5,684 nucleotides of DNA. Source: JASFWK01 sp050049355 (GTDB lineage Bacteria; Chloroflexota; Anaerolineae; B4-G1; DUEL01). The first letter of the stretch is position 1. Every line of letters begins with the position of its first letter. The notes beneath the pieces are model-generated. The model was given only the letters and a program-made list of their open reading frames with translations. It was not told the DNA's origin and did not search any database. Positions 1 through 5,684 of this stretch are shown one piece after another. The stretch spans positions 1 to 5,684 of the forward strand of contig JASFWK010000136.1 in NCBI GenBank assembly GCA_050049355.1, in the 5' to 3' direction. The position numbers and the translations under genes are program-made.

Positions 1-1348
1 TGAAGCGAAAGGCAGAGAGCTTCAGCGCCGGGGCGCGGACGACCGAGAAGCCAGGCCGCTCACTTCGGACCTCTCGACCCACCATCTCGACCGCCGCCAG
101 CGCCTCCAAGTAGCTCTGGGTGAAGCGAAGGTTCTTCACCGGCGCAGTGATCTCTCCATCCTCAATGAGAAAGGTCCCATCTCGCGTCATGCCGGTCACA
201 ATGGCCTCGCGAGGATGGACCACCCGCGTGTAGTGGAAACGGGTCACGTAAAGCCCGTGCTCTGTAGAGGCGATCATCTCCTCCACCGTGTGCTCCCCGC
301 CTCCCATCTCCAAATGGAGAGGCAGTGGCCCCGACGATCCAGAGGTCAGCCAGGGCCAGAAGGGATTGGCCGGCGGTAGAGCGTGGCCGGTGCTGACCCT
401 ATCTGCCTTCTTCGCCCAACGCCGGTCGTAGACGGCGTCCCCCACGACGCCTTCCTCAAAAATCTCCACCCGTTGGCGCGGCATGCCCTCGAAGTCGAAG
501 GGCAGTGGCCAACCGGCCGAATCTCGCCCGTCATCCCAGATGGATACTTGGGACGAGATCAGCTTCTCCTCCTCCCGTCCGCTCATCCAACTCCGCCCCT
601 CCTCCACCAACATCGCTCCAGCCATATAGGACAAGAAAGAGACGATATCCCCCACAGCGTAGTGTTCCAGCACCACCGGGTAGACACCCGGTTCCAAGGG
701 CTGCGGGTGGCGTCCGCGCAGTGCACGCTGGATCGCCTCATCCCCCAAGGCTCTCACATCCACCTCTTCCACCCTCCAGGAGGCTCCGCCGCTGTAGCCA
801 GCGCTGTCCTCAGCCATGACCACCGTGGTCAGGTCGGCAATGGTAGCGGGATGATAGGCAAAAAGGTCACGGCTGTTGGCAACGGCGAACTCATGGACAG
901 CGGTGCGAAAGGCGCCAGACGCGTTGACACCGGCCTCGCCGGCCCGTCGACAGACCTGGCCCACGTCCCGCGCCCGGTCGGCGGGGGTGTAAACAGCAGT
1001 CCGTTCGTCGAAGACATCTACCGGTTCGATCGGCCGCGGCTCCGCCAACCCAGGCAAATCCGGGTCCCGCGGCTTGGGATCGGCCTGGCAGGCGGCGTTT
1101 GCGGCCTCTGTCACCCGCTCCAGGCCAGCCTCGCTAAGATCGTTGGTGGTGGCCACTCCCACAGACTTATCCACCACAGCCCTCACCACCACCGCCGCAT
1201 TCCTCTCGGATACGTTCTGATGGACGACGTTGTTTGCGAATCGGGTTAGCTGCTCTTCCAGGCCAAAGATCACTACCTCCGTCTCGCCCGCCTCTGAGAA
1301 GGATATCACCCGCTGTGCGATATGCCGCACCCTTGCCTCACCTATCAT
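1..1348 (-). CDS. tldE: TldE/PmbA-family protein, non-catalytic partner of TldD (3' end cut by window edge)
   Basis: Reading from ATG at 1348 gives 449 uninterrupted codons to the left edge. The protein matches the TldE/PmbA family. Residues near 40-60 carry the N-terminal FANNVVHQNV stretch, followed at about 70 by VGVATTND. The middle holds EPGVYPVVLEHYAVGDIV, then VSTGHALPP near 320. The C-terminal half has GLYVTRFHYTRVV, GMTRDGTFLIEDGEI and PVKNLRF, a signature of the bacterial/archaeal TldE branch. No HExxxH motif sits where TldD has its zinc site, as expected for the inactive subunit. The last visible residues, PALKLSAFRF, resemble the usual family ending, so probably only a codon or a few are missing. 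In the known E. coli system TldD and TldE form a heterodimeric cytosolic protease that degrades unfolded peptides, trims the microcin B17 leader and affects CcdA stability. Here the gene lies 48 bp downstream of tldD on the same strand, probably co-transcribed. The substrate is unknown. Confidence 0.93.
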   Translation of the reverse strand, partial: MIGEARVRHIAQRVISFSEAGETEVVIFGLEEQLTRFANNVVHQNVSERNAAVVVRAVVDKSVGVATTNDLSEAGLERVTEAANAACQADPKPRDPDLPGLAEPRPIEPVDVFDERTAVYTPADRARDVGQVCRRAGEAGVNASGAFRTAVHEFAVANSRDLFAYHPATIADLTTVVMAEDSAGYSGGASWRVEEVDVRALGDEAIQRALRGRHPQPLEPGVYPVVLEHYAVGDIVSFLSYMAGAMLVEEGRSWMSGREEEKLISSQVSIWDDGRDSAGWPLPFDFEGMPRQRVEIFEEGVVGDAVYDRRWAKKADRVSTGHALPPANPFWPWLTSGSSGPLPLHLEMGGGEHTVEEMIASTEHGLYVTRFHYTRVVHPREAIVTGMTRDGTFLIEDGEITAPVKNLRFTQSYLEALAAVEMVGREVRSERPGFSVVRAPALKLSAFRF

Positions 1349-1354
1349 TCCTCG

Positions 1355-1361
1355 CCTCCCC
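1355..1361 (-). promoter_or_regulatory. Ribosome binding site of tldE
   Basis: On the minus strand GGGGAGG lies 6 nt before the ATG at 1348. This strong Shine-Dalgarno sequence fixes the tldE start and shows the gene is translated independently of tldD despite the short gap. Confidence 0.75.
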
Positions 1362-1396
1362 ACATCCACCCCACAACCCCAAGAGACGCCAGTCAA

Positions 1397-2866
1397 TCAC
1401 ACCTTCACGCCCACCTCCACCTCGCGGAAACGAGCCGGAGCGACCCCGTGCCCGGTGTGGGCAACCTGACCGGGCTGACCCTTGCCGCAGTTGGGAGTCC
1501 CCCACACTTGCCAGTGATCCTCGCTGCAGATCGCATCGCAGGAACCCCAGAACTCAGGGGTGATGCCAGTGTAGATGGCATTCTTCAACAGGCGCCCCAA
1601 CTTACCGTTCTTGATTTCGCGGGCGCTCTCCGTACCGAACTGGAAGTTGAGCCGCTTGTCGTCAATCGACCAACTGCGGTTGGTCTCCATATAGATCCCC
1701 TCGTCGGTATCGGCGATCAGATCGTCGAACGTCCACTCCCCCGGCTCCAAATTGATGTTGGTCATCCGTATCAGCGGGATGCGGTTCCAGCCAGAGGCGC
1801 GCATCGCCCCACCTGACCGCGCCTCCATCGGATCCTCCCCGCGGAGTTTGGCAAGTTGGGCCGCCGTCTCGCGGGAACTCAGATAGCCAACGAGGACCCC
1901 TTCTCGCACCAGCGGAACCCGCTGAGCCGGGGTCCCCTCGTCGTCATACCCGAAAGTGCCCAGACCACCCGGGATAGTCGCATCGGCGGTCAAGTTGACG
2001 ATGGGGGAGCCATAACGGAACGTGCCGAGCTTGTCGGGGGTGAGGAAGCTGGTGCCAGCGAAGGCTGCCTCGCTCCCGAAGACTCGGTCCAGCTCCGTGG
2101 GGTGGCCACACGACTCATGGACCTGAAGAGCCAGCTGGGTAGGTCCGAGGATCAGTGTCGTGACTCCGGATGGACAGGCATCGGCGGTGAGCAGAGCCAC
2201 GGCCTCGCTGGCGACCTTCTCGGCGTTCCCCGCCAGGTCCATCGCATCAACTATCTCCCAGCCACCGGTCCGCTGGTCCCGGGCGAATGAGTTTGGATAC
2301 GAACGCTGCTGTATCTCCCCCTCCCCCACCGCATAGGCAACGATCCCGCCGCCAGTCTCAATGAGCTCTTGCTCAATAAAGGAGCCTTCGGTACTGGCGA
2401 ACGTCTTGTTCTCCCGCCAGGAGACCAGCGAACCTTGAGCCACTCGGACCCCCTGGATACCGCGCATCGCCTTGTCGGCTTCCAAGAGCAGTTCAAGCTT
2501 CTCGTCGACGGAGACGTCGAAGGGATCGACCTCAAGAGGAGTGCGGTAAGTGTCTATGTGGACCTCGGGCGGGCCAATGGTCACTGGCTCCCGACCGACG
2601 GTTGCGCTGGCACGCGCGATATCGACCGCCTCCGCCGCCACCTGCTCCACCTCCTGATGGTTGAGCCGAGCGCTGGAGGCGAAGCCCCAAGCTCCCTCAA
2701 CGATGACCCGCACGCCAAATCCACGAGTCTCGGTGTCGGTCAGATCGGTGACCGCTCCATTTCGCACAGCCACCCGCTGCGTGCGGCGATGGACGACGCG
2801 GATGTCAGCGTAGGTGGCGCCAACGGTTCTGGCGGTACTCAACGCAAGATCTGTCAACTCTCTCAA
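1397..2866 (-). CDS. tldD: TldD, zinc metallopeptidase subunit of the TldD/TldE protease
   Basis: The 489-residue protein has the length and architecture of TldD (peptidase U62 family). The N-terminal domain (about 1-200) includes the GFGVRVIVEGAWGFASS stretch at 49-65, typical of TldD/PmbA proteins. The zinc motif HESCGH spans residues 250-255, fitting HExxxH with H250, E251 and H255. Family knowledge makes the two His residues zinc ligands and the Glu the catalytic base. Cys460, in TPNCGKGQPGQ near the C-terminus, matches the position of the third zinc ligand in the E. coli enzyme. The protein should therefore be the active subunit, acting in the cytosol with the TldE encoded just downstream. 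The start is TTG at 2866, chosen because GGAGGT sits 5 nt upstream and the following residues (MRELTDLALSTA) fit the family N-terminus. The gene begins 20 bp after the DUF2085 gene ends, indicating an operon. In-vivo substrates cannot be read from the sequence, and no peptide-precursor gene is visible nearby. Confidence 0.95.
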   Translation of the reverse strand: MRELTDLALSTARTVGATYADIRVVHRRTQRVAVRNGAVTDLTDTETRGFGVRVIVEGAWGFASSARLNHQEVEQVAAEAVDIARASATVGREPVTIGPPEVHIDTYRTPLEVDPFDVSVDEKLELLLEADKAMRGIQGVRVAQGSLVSWRENKTFASTEGSFIEQELIETGGGIVAYAVGEGEIQQRSYPNSFARDQRTGGWEIVDAMDLAGNAEKVASEAVALLTADACPSGVTTLILGPTQLALQVHESCGHPTELDRVFGSEAAFAGTSFLTPDKLGTFRYGSPIVNLTADATIPGGLGTFGYDDEGTPAQRVPLVREGVLVGYLSSRETAAQLAKLRGEDPMEARSGGAMRASGWNRIPLIRMTNINLEPGEWTFDDLIADTDEGIYMETNRSWSIDDKRLNFQFGTESAREIKNGKLGRLLKNAIYTGITPEFWGSCDAICSEDHWQVWGTPNCGKGQPGQVAHTGHGVAPARFREVEVGVKV

Positions 2867-2871
2867 GGCGC

Positions 2872-2877
2872 ACCTCC
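2872..2877 (-). promoter_or_regulatory. Ribosome binding site of tldD supporting a TTG start
   Basis: Minus-strand GGAGGT ends 5 nt before the TTG at 2866. The near-perfect Shine-Dalgarno sequence supports this non-ATG start. It lies in the 20-bp gap after the DUF2085 stop codon. Confidence 0.75.
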
Positions 2878-2886
2878 AAGCCCAAC

Positions 2887-3717
2887 CTAGCTCAAGCCCG
2901 GCAATCCCTCCAGCGTGCCCGTTGCAGCATAGCGAACCAGGTCTATCAATCCGATCTCAATGAGCGTCACAGCGAACCCCACAAACAGCGGCGTCACGGC
3001 TTCCCTCCAGCGGCGGTACTGATTCTCCCAGCCCATCACCACCATGACAAGTACAGCATTGACTGCCGTCAGTAGAGTCACCACCCCGGCAGCACTCAGC
3101 AGCGCTAGTGGATAGAGGAGCGGAGGCCAACCGCTCAACACAAGGCTCACCACCCCTGCCTCTACCAGCAGCATAACTCCCAAGTCGCGCCAATCTCGTA
3201 TGGCAGGGCGCTGCGGAGGATTCTCCCAGAGGCTGAGATTGAGGACCGGAAAGGTCAACCCGCTGAGGGCCAGGCCGTTTAGAGCGCCGGTTACGAGCCG
3301 CAGCCACTGCCGCGGCTCGTAGAGAGCGAAGCCGTCTGATCTCATGCCTAAATAGGAGTTAGCACCGTCAACTCCCATCAGCAATATGAAGCCAATCAGG
3401 ATAGCCATCATAGGTATTGACGGGAAATCCGACGCCCGACGACGTCCGAGCACGACGGCCTGCCCAAATAACCCAACCAGCGCACCCACGAAACTGCCCG
3501 TACAGCGGGCGCAGAGAGGCAGCTGCCGGCCGGCGAAGAAGAAGGAGTGAGAAGGGATGCGATGACAGACAGCGTAGCCCACCATGTCCCCCTTGGTCAG
3601 CAGGTTGGGAGGTGTGAGGACCAGAAAGGCAGACAGGCACAGACCAACGAGAAGAATCGCAGATGCGACCTGTCGGCGAGAGTGAGGGGGAATTCGTCTC
3701 TTCGTCACTTGGGACAT
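2887..3717 (-). CDS. DUF2085 family polytopic membrane protein
   Basis: A 276-residue hydrophobic protein of unknown function. The DUF2085 signature is clear at residues 51-73. It opens with C51-H52 and a Ser/Phe-rich turn, and closes with QLPLCARCTG, giving Cys69 and Cys72 in a CxxC. This Cys/His cluster could bind metal or act in thiol chemistry, but that is inference. A second motif, GVDGANS at about 105-111, has Asp and Asn inside a membrane segment. Hydrophobic segments fall near 17-36, 73-90, 96-113, 128-152, 180-226 (probably two) and 241-261, so six or seven helices are likely. The N-terminus is Lys/Arg-rich, suggesting a cytoplasmic end. The ATG at 3717 is preferred because GGTAGGT lies 5 nt upstream. 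An in-frame TTG at 3747 would add 10 residues but has no ribosome binding site. It is the promoter-proximal gene, 20 bp before tldD, so it probably shares a transcript with the protease. Its role there is unknown. Confidence 0.85.
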   Translation of the reverse strand: MSQVTKRRIPPHSRRQVASAILLVGLCLSAFLVLTPPNLLTKGDMVGYAVCHRIPSHSFFFAGRQLPLCARCTGSFVGALVGLFGQAVVLGRRRASDFPSIPMMAILIGFILLMGVDGANSYLGMRSDGFALYEPRQWLRLVTGALNGLALSGLTFPVLNLSLWENPPQRPAIRDWRDLGVMLLVEAGVVSLVLSGWPPLLYPLALLSAAGVVTLLTAVNAVLVMVVMGWENQYRRWREAVTPLFVGFAVTLIEIGLIDLVRYAATGTLEGLPGLS

Positions 3718-3722
3718 CCTAG

Positions 3723-3729
3723 ACCTACC
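3723..3729 (-). promoter_or_regulatory. Probable ribosome binding site of the DUF2085 gene
   Basis: Minus-strand GGTAGGT lies 5 nt before the ATG at 3717. It is a moderate match to the Shine-Dalgarno consensus and is the reason for preferring this start over the TTG at 3747. Confidence 0.5.
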
Positions 3730-3800
3730 GTCATCCAGATCGCTCAATCACAGAAGCCACTCGAGGTGCCCGATACTTCGCACACCCTTTCCCGAGCCTC

Positions 3801-3842
3801 CCTGGCCAACACCAGCCACCTTCTGACTCAAGACGGGCCAGG
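3801..3842 (-). repeat. Inverted repeat in the predicted leader of the minus-strand operon
   Basis: CCTGGCC at 3801-3807 and GGCCAGG at 3836-3842 form a perfect 7-bp inverted repeat separated by 28 bp. In the predicted minus-strand transcript this would be a stem at the very 5' end. The 3836-3842 arm also falls inside a second, smaller imperfect hairpin (3832-3848, GACG paired with CGTC plus two inner pairs and one mismatch), so the two structures would exclude each other. No U-tract follows, so it is not an intrinsic terminator. It may be a leader structure, an operator or chance. Confidence 0.35.
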
Positions 3843-3849
3843 CTCGTCA

Positions 3850-3877
3850 ATTATACCCTGCGCAGAGTGAGGGACAA
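3850..3877 (-). promoter_or_regulatory. Candidate sigma70-type promoter for the DUF2085-tldD-tldE operon
   Basis: On the minus strand a perfect TATAAT -10 box occupies 3855-3850. It is preceded by TTGTCC at 3877-3872 (4 of 6 matches to TTGACA) with a 16-bp spacer. Transcription would start near 3843, giving an untranslated leader of about 125 nt before the ATG at 3717. A perfect TATAAT in such GC-rich DNA, correctly placed between divergent genes, is persuasive, but the -35 match is only moderate. Confidence 0.6.
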
Positions 3878-4013
3878 GCGTACGTTCTAGGCGAGTTGAG
3901 GCCCTTGCCCAAGATAGGCTCGCGCAGCGATTCACGGCTAATGCGTGCCGCGTGGGCTGCCATTGCCCAGGACCTCGTCCTCGTGGAACGCGCACTTCGG
4001 AGCAAGGAGCGAC

Positions 4014-4043
4014 TGGACAAGAGACCCACTTCCGTGCTAAAAT
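4014..4043 (+). promoter_or_regulatory. Candidate extended -10 promoter for the acyl-CoA synthetase gene
   Basis: TGGACA at 4014-4019 (5 of 6 matches to TTGACA) is followed after 18 bp by TAAAAT at 4038-4043, which is preceded by TGC at 4035-4037, an extended -10 element. Transcription would begin near 4050, leaving a leader of about 40 nt before the ATG at 4092. The match and placement are good for a housekeeping-sigma promoter. Confidence 0.6.
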
Positions 4044-4079
4044 CCGTTTCCAATCCGCTGGACGGCCTACACCATCATC

Positions 4080-4084
4080 AGGAG
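4080..4084 (+). promoter_or_regulatory. Ribosome binding site of the acyl-CoA synthetase gene
   Basis: AGGAG lies 7 nt before the ATG at 4092 and fixes the start. The first residues, MRDPLEIFFHPKGVAVVGAS, begin exactly as family members do. Confidence 0.75.
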
Positions 4085-4091
4085 AGAGCAC

Positions 4092-5684
4092 ATGCGCGAT
4101 CCCTTGGAGATCTTCTTTCATCCCAAAGGCGTCGCAGTAGTCGGCGCCAGCGCCAACCCGACCAAGCTGAGTCACGGCGTGCTGCGCAACCTGGTCACTC
4201 ACGGCTACGCCGGCCCCATCTACCCAGTCAATCCAAAGGGCGGGGAGATGCTCGGTCTGCGGGTCTACCCGTCCGTGGCGGCGGTCCCCGACCCGGTCGA
4301 ATTGGCAGTCATCGTCCTATCAGCCGACCGAACCGTGGATGCGTTGGAGGCATGCGGTCAGCGCGGCATACGCGCTGCGGTCCTCATCGCCTCTGGTTTC
4401 GGGGAGCTGGGCGCCGGGGGGCAAGAGAGAGAGGCACAGCTGCAGGAGATAGCCGAGCGCCACGAAATGCGCTTGATTGGCCCCAACTGTGTCGGGGTCA
4501 TCGATACCTACGCCCCTATCGATACCTCCTTCGTCCGCACGATGCCCGGCCAGGGGGTCATAGGCTTCGTCTCCCATTCTGGGGCTGTCTGCGGCGGCAC
4601 GATGGATTGGGCCAACGCGGTAGGCGTTGGGTTCTCACGGATCATAAGCCTGGGGAACCAGGTGGATGTAGACATGGCCGACGCACTGGAGTCATTGACG
4701 GCCGATCCCCATACGCGAGTCGTGGCCGCGTATGTCGAGGGGCTTCCCAACGGGCGTCGCTTCGTGGAGATCGCAGCGCGGATGACACCCCGCAAGCCGC
4801 TGGTGGTGCTCAAGGCCGGAGGCACTCCAAGCGGAGCCCGGGCGGTGGCCTCCCACACAGGCGCCCTGGCGGGGACGGAGCGAGCCTTCCATGCCGCGTG
4901 CCGTCGAGCCGGCGCCATCCCGGTGGAGAACTTGGAGCAGCTGGTCGACGCAGCCATCGCGCTGGCCTACCGTCAGCCTCCGGCGGGAACGCGCCTGGCG
5001 ATACTGACCAATGCGGGCGGGCCGGCAGCGGTGGGAGCGGATGCCCTAGATCGTCAGGGGTTCAAGTTGAGCGAACTCAACCCCCAGACCCAGGCGCGCC
5101 TTCGGGCGGTCTGCCCCCCGGGAGCGATGGTGAGCAACCCAGTGGATATGCTCGGAGGTCCACAGCCCGATCACTACGCGGCGGCGTTGGAGACGCTGCT
5201 GGCAGCCCCAGAGGTGGACGGTGTGATGGTGATCTTCGTGCCCCAGGCGATCATGGCCCCCCACGACGTGGCGGCGGCCGTGGGGCGTGCGGCGGAGGGG
5301 GCGGGGAAACCCGTGGTTTGCTGTATCTCCGGCGGGGGGGGTATCAGAGCCGCCGCCCGCTCCCTACATGCCCATGGGGTGCCTCACTACCTGACCCCGG
5401 CCCGCGCCGCCCTGGGGTTGGGCGCTCTGAAGCGGTATAGGGAGATCAATGCACGCCTCACATCCGAGGCGGAGCCGGTAGAGGGTGTGGATCGCGAGCG
5501 AGCGGCCCAGCTGCTGAAAGCCGCCAGTGCCAGAGGCGATCACGTTCTGGATCCTCAGACAGGAGCGGAGATAGCGGAGAGCTTCGGACTCCAGGTGCCT
5601 CCCTCTGGCCTGGCTCGAACTGCGAACGAGGCCGAGGTATTAGCAGAGCGCGTCGGCTACCCGATTGCCCTCAAGCGAGTCGCG
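4092..5684 (+). CDS. Acetate/acyl-CoA ligase, ADP-forming, single-chain (3' end cut by window edge)
   Basis: The first 531 codons of a protein usually near 700 residues. The enzyme family converts acetyl- or acyl-CoA, ADP and phosphate to the free acid, CoA and ATP in the cytosol. The N-terminal CoA-binding Rossmann-like domain spans about 5-145, with VAVVGAS near 15, YPVNPKG near 45 and IGPNCVG at 129-135. The succinyl-CoA-synthetase-like domain follows at about 152-290, with GFVSHSGA at 158-165 and ISLGNQVDVD. YVEG carries Glu216, and ASHTGALAG carries His255, which matches the phosphorylated histidine of the family. A second ligase domain at about 300-455 has ILTNAGGPA and SNPVDMLG. The ATP-grasp domain opens near 467, and its nucleotide-binding start GYPIALK is the last thing visible. 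Keeping His255 favours a true ligase over a Pat-type protein acetyltransferase. A C-terminal acetyltransferase fusion cannot be excluded, and substrate choice (acetate or branched/aryl acids) cannot be read. Confidence 0.93.
   Translation, partial: MRDPLEIFFHPKGVAVVGASANPTKLSHGVLRNLVTHGYAGPIYPVNPKGGEMLGLRVYPSVAAVPDPVELAVIVLSADRTVDALEACGQRGIRAAVLIASGFGELGAGGQEREAQLQEIAERHEMRLIGPNCVGVIDTYAPIDTSFVRTMPGQGVIGFVSHSGAVCGGTMDWANAVGVGFSRIISLGNQVDVDMADALESLTADPHTRVVAAYVEGLPNGRRFVEIAARMTPRKPLVVLKAGGTPSGARAVASHTGALAGTERAFHAACRRAGAIPVENLEQLVDAAIALAYRQPPAGTRLAILTNAGGPAAVGADALDRQGFKLSELNPQTQARLRAVCPPGAMVSNPVDMLGGPQPDHYAAALETLLAAPEVDGVMVIFVPQAIMAPHDVAAAVGRAAEGAGKPVVCCISGGGGIRAAARSLHAHGVPHYLTPARAALGLGALKRYREINARLTSEAEPVEGVDRERAAQLLKAASARGDHVLDPQTGAEIAESFGLQVPPSGLARTANEAEVLAERVGYPIALKRVA

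Larger units (their letters stand above)
3718..4091. other. Divergent intergenic region, 374 bp, no convincing gene
   Basis: This stretch separates the minus-strand DUF2085-tldD-tldE unit from the plus-strand acyl-CoA synthetase gene. It contains one candidate promoter per strand and inverted repeats in the predicted minus-strand leader. Short open frames cross it on both strands, but they lack ribosome binding sites and recognisable sequence, and they overlap the promoters. No tRNA or recognisable riboswitch was seen. Confidence 0.7.

Noticed and set aside
317..511. Repeated GGCAGTGGCC at about 321 and 502.
   Set aside because: Both copies are short and lie within tldE coding sequence in different contexts. 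A 10-bp match in GC-rich DNA is unremarkable.
383..1249. A 288-codon plus-strand open frame opposite tldE.
   Set aside because: The product is low-complexity (His, Pro, Arg, Gly rich), without family resemblance. The opposite strand reads a complete TldE protein through the whole stretch.
1349..1396. Possible terminator between tldD and tldE.
   Set aside because: The 48-bp gap has no stem followed by a U-tract. It mainly holds the tldE ribosome binding site, so read-through is expected.
1322..1816. Plus-strand open frame of 164 codons across the tldD 3' end and the tldD-tldE gap.
   Set aside because: It is antisense to convincing TldD sequence, including the conserved C-terminal PNCGKGQPGQ region, and has no ribosome binding site or recognisable product.
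3847..4053. Minus-strand 68-codon open frame in the divergent intergenic region, considered as a possible small peptide substrate for TldD/TldE.
   Set aside because: It begins with TTG without a Shine-Dalgarno sequence, overlaps both candidate promoters including the TATAAT that would have to drive the operon, and has no leader-core pattern of a modified peptide.
3952..4140. Plus-strand 62-codon open frame running from the intergenic region into the acyl-CoA synthetase start.
   Set aside because: It covers the -35/-10 elements and the ribosome binding site of the downstream gene, has no ribosome binding site of its own and shows no recognisable sequence.
3896..5440. A 514-codon open frame on the plus strand overlapping the acyl-CoA synthetase gene.
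   Set aside because: It is rich in Arg, Gly and Ser with no recognisable domain, and lies in another frame of a gene whose own frame shows the full CoA-ligase motif series. It is a GC-driven shadow.

Overview
The window is GC-rich bacterial (or possibly archaeal) chromosomal DNA, by eye near 60% G+C. It is densely coding and holds two divergent transcription units. No mobile element, phage gene, CRISPR array, tRNA or rRNA was seen. The gene set is a TldD/TldE protease pair, a DUF2085 membrane protein and a single-chain ADP-forming acyl-CoA synthetase. Together with the TTG start and strong Shine-Dalgarno sites, it would suit an uncultured Chloroflexota-like or similar, perhaps thermophilic, bacterium. 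That placement is a low-confidence guess, because there is no marker gene.

Minus-strand unit (about 3855 down to 1). Reading leftward from a divergent promoter region, the genes are a DUF2085 polytopic membrane protein (3717-2887), TldD (2866-1397) and TldE/PmbA (1348 to the left edge). The gaps are 20 and 48 bp, each gene has a Shine-Dalgarno sequence and no terminator lies between them, so they look like one operon. TldD keeps the zinc-protease HExxxH motif and a C-terminal Cys. TldE lacks the HExxxH motif, as expected for the non-catalytic partner. TldE is cut by the window edge, probably only a codon or a few before its stop.

Intergenic region (3718-4091). These 374 bp separate the two units. 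They hold a perfect TATAAT on the minus strand, a good extended -10 promoter on the plus strand, and inverted repeats at the start of the predicted minus-strand leader. No convincing gene lies here.

Plus-strand unit (4092 to the right edge). This is the first 531 codons of an NDP-forming acetate/acyl-CoA ligase: CoA-binding domain, succinyl-CoA-synthetase-like ligase domains with the catalytic His, and the start of the ATP-grasp domain. It would make ATP from acetyl- or acyl-CoA, typical of fermentative or peptide-degrading metabolism. Peptide breakdown by TldD/TldE and ATP recovery from acyl-CoA could in principle belong to one physiology, but the divergent arrangement alone does not show that.

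The window looks mostly ordinary. The points most worth a second look are the coupling of DUF2085 to TldD/TldE and the structured leader between the divergent promoters.
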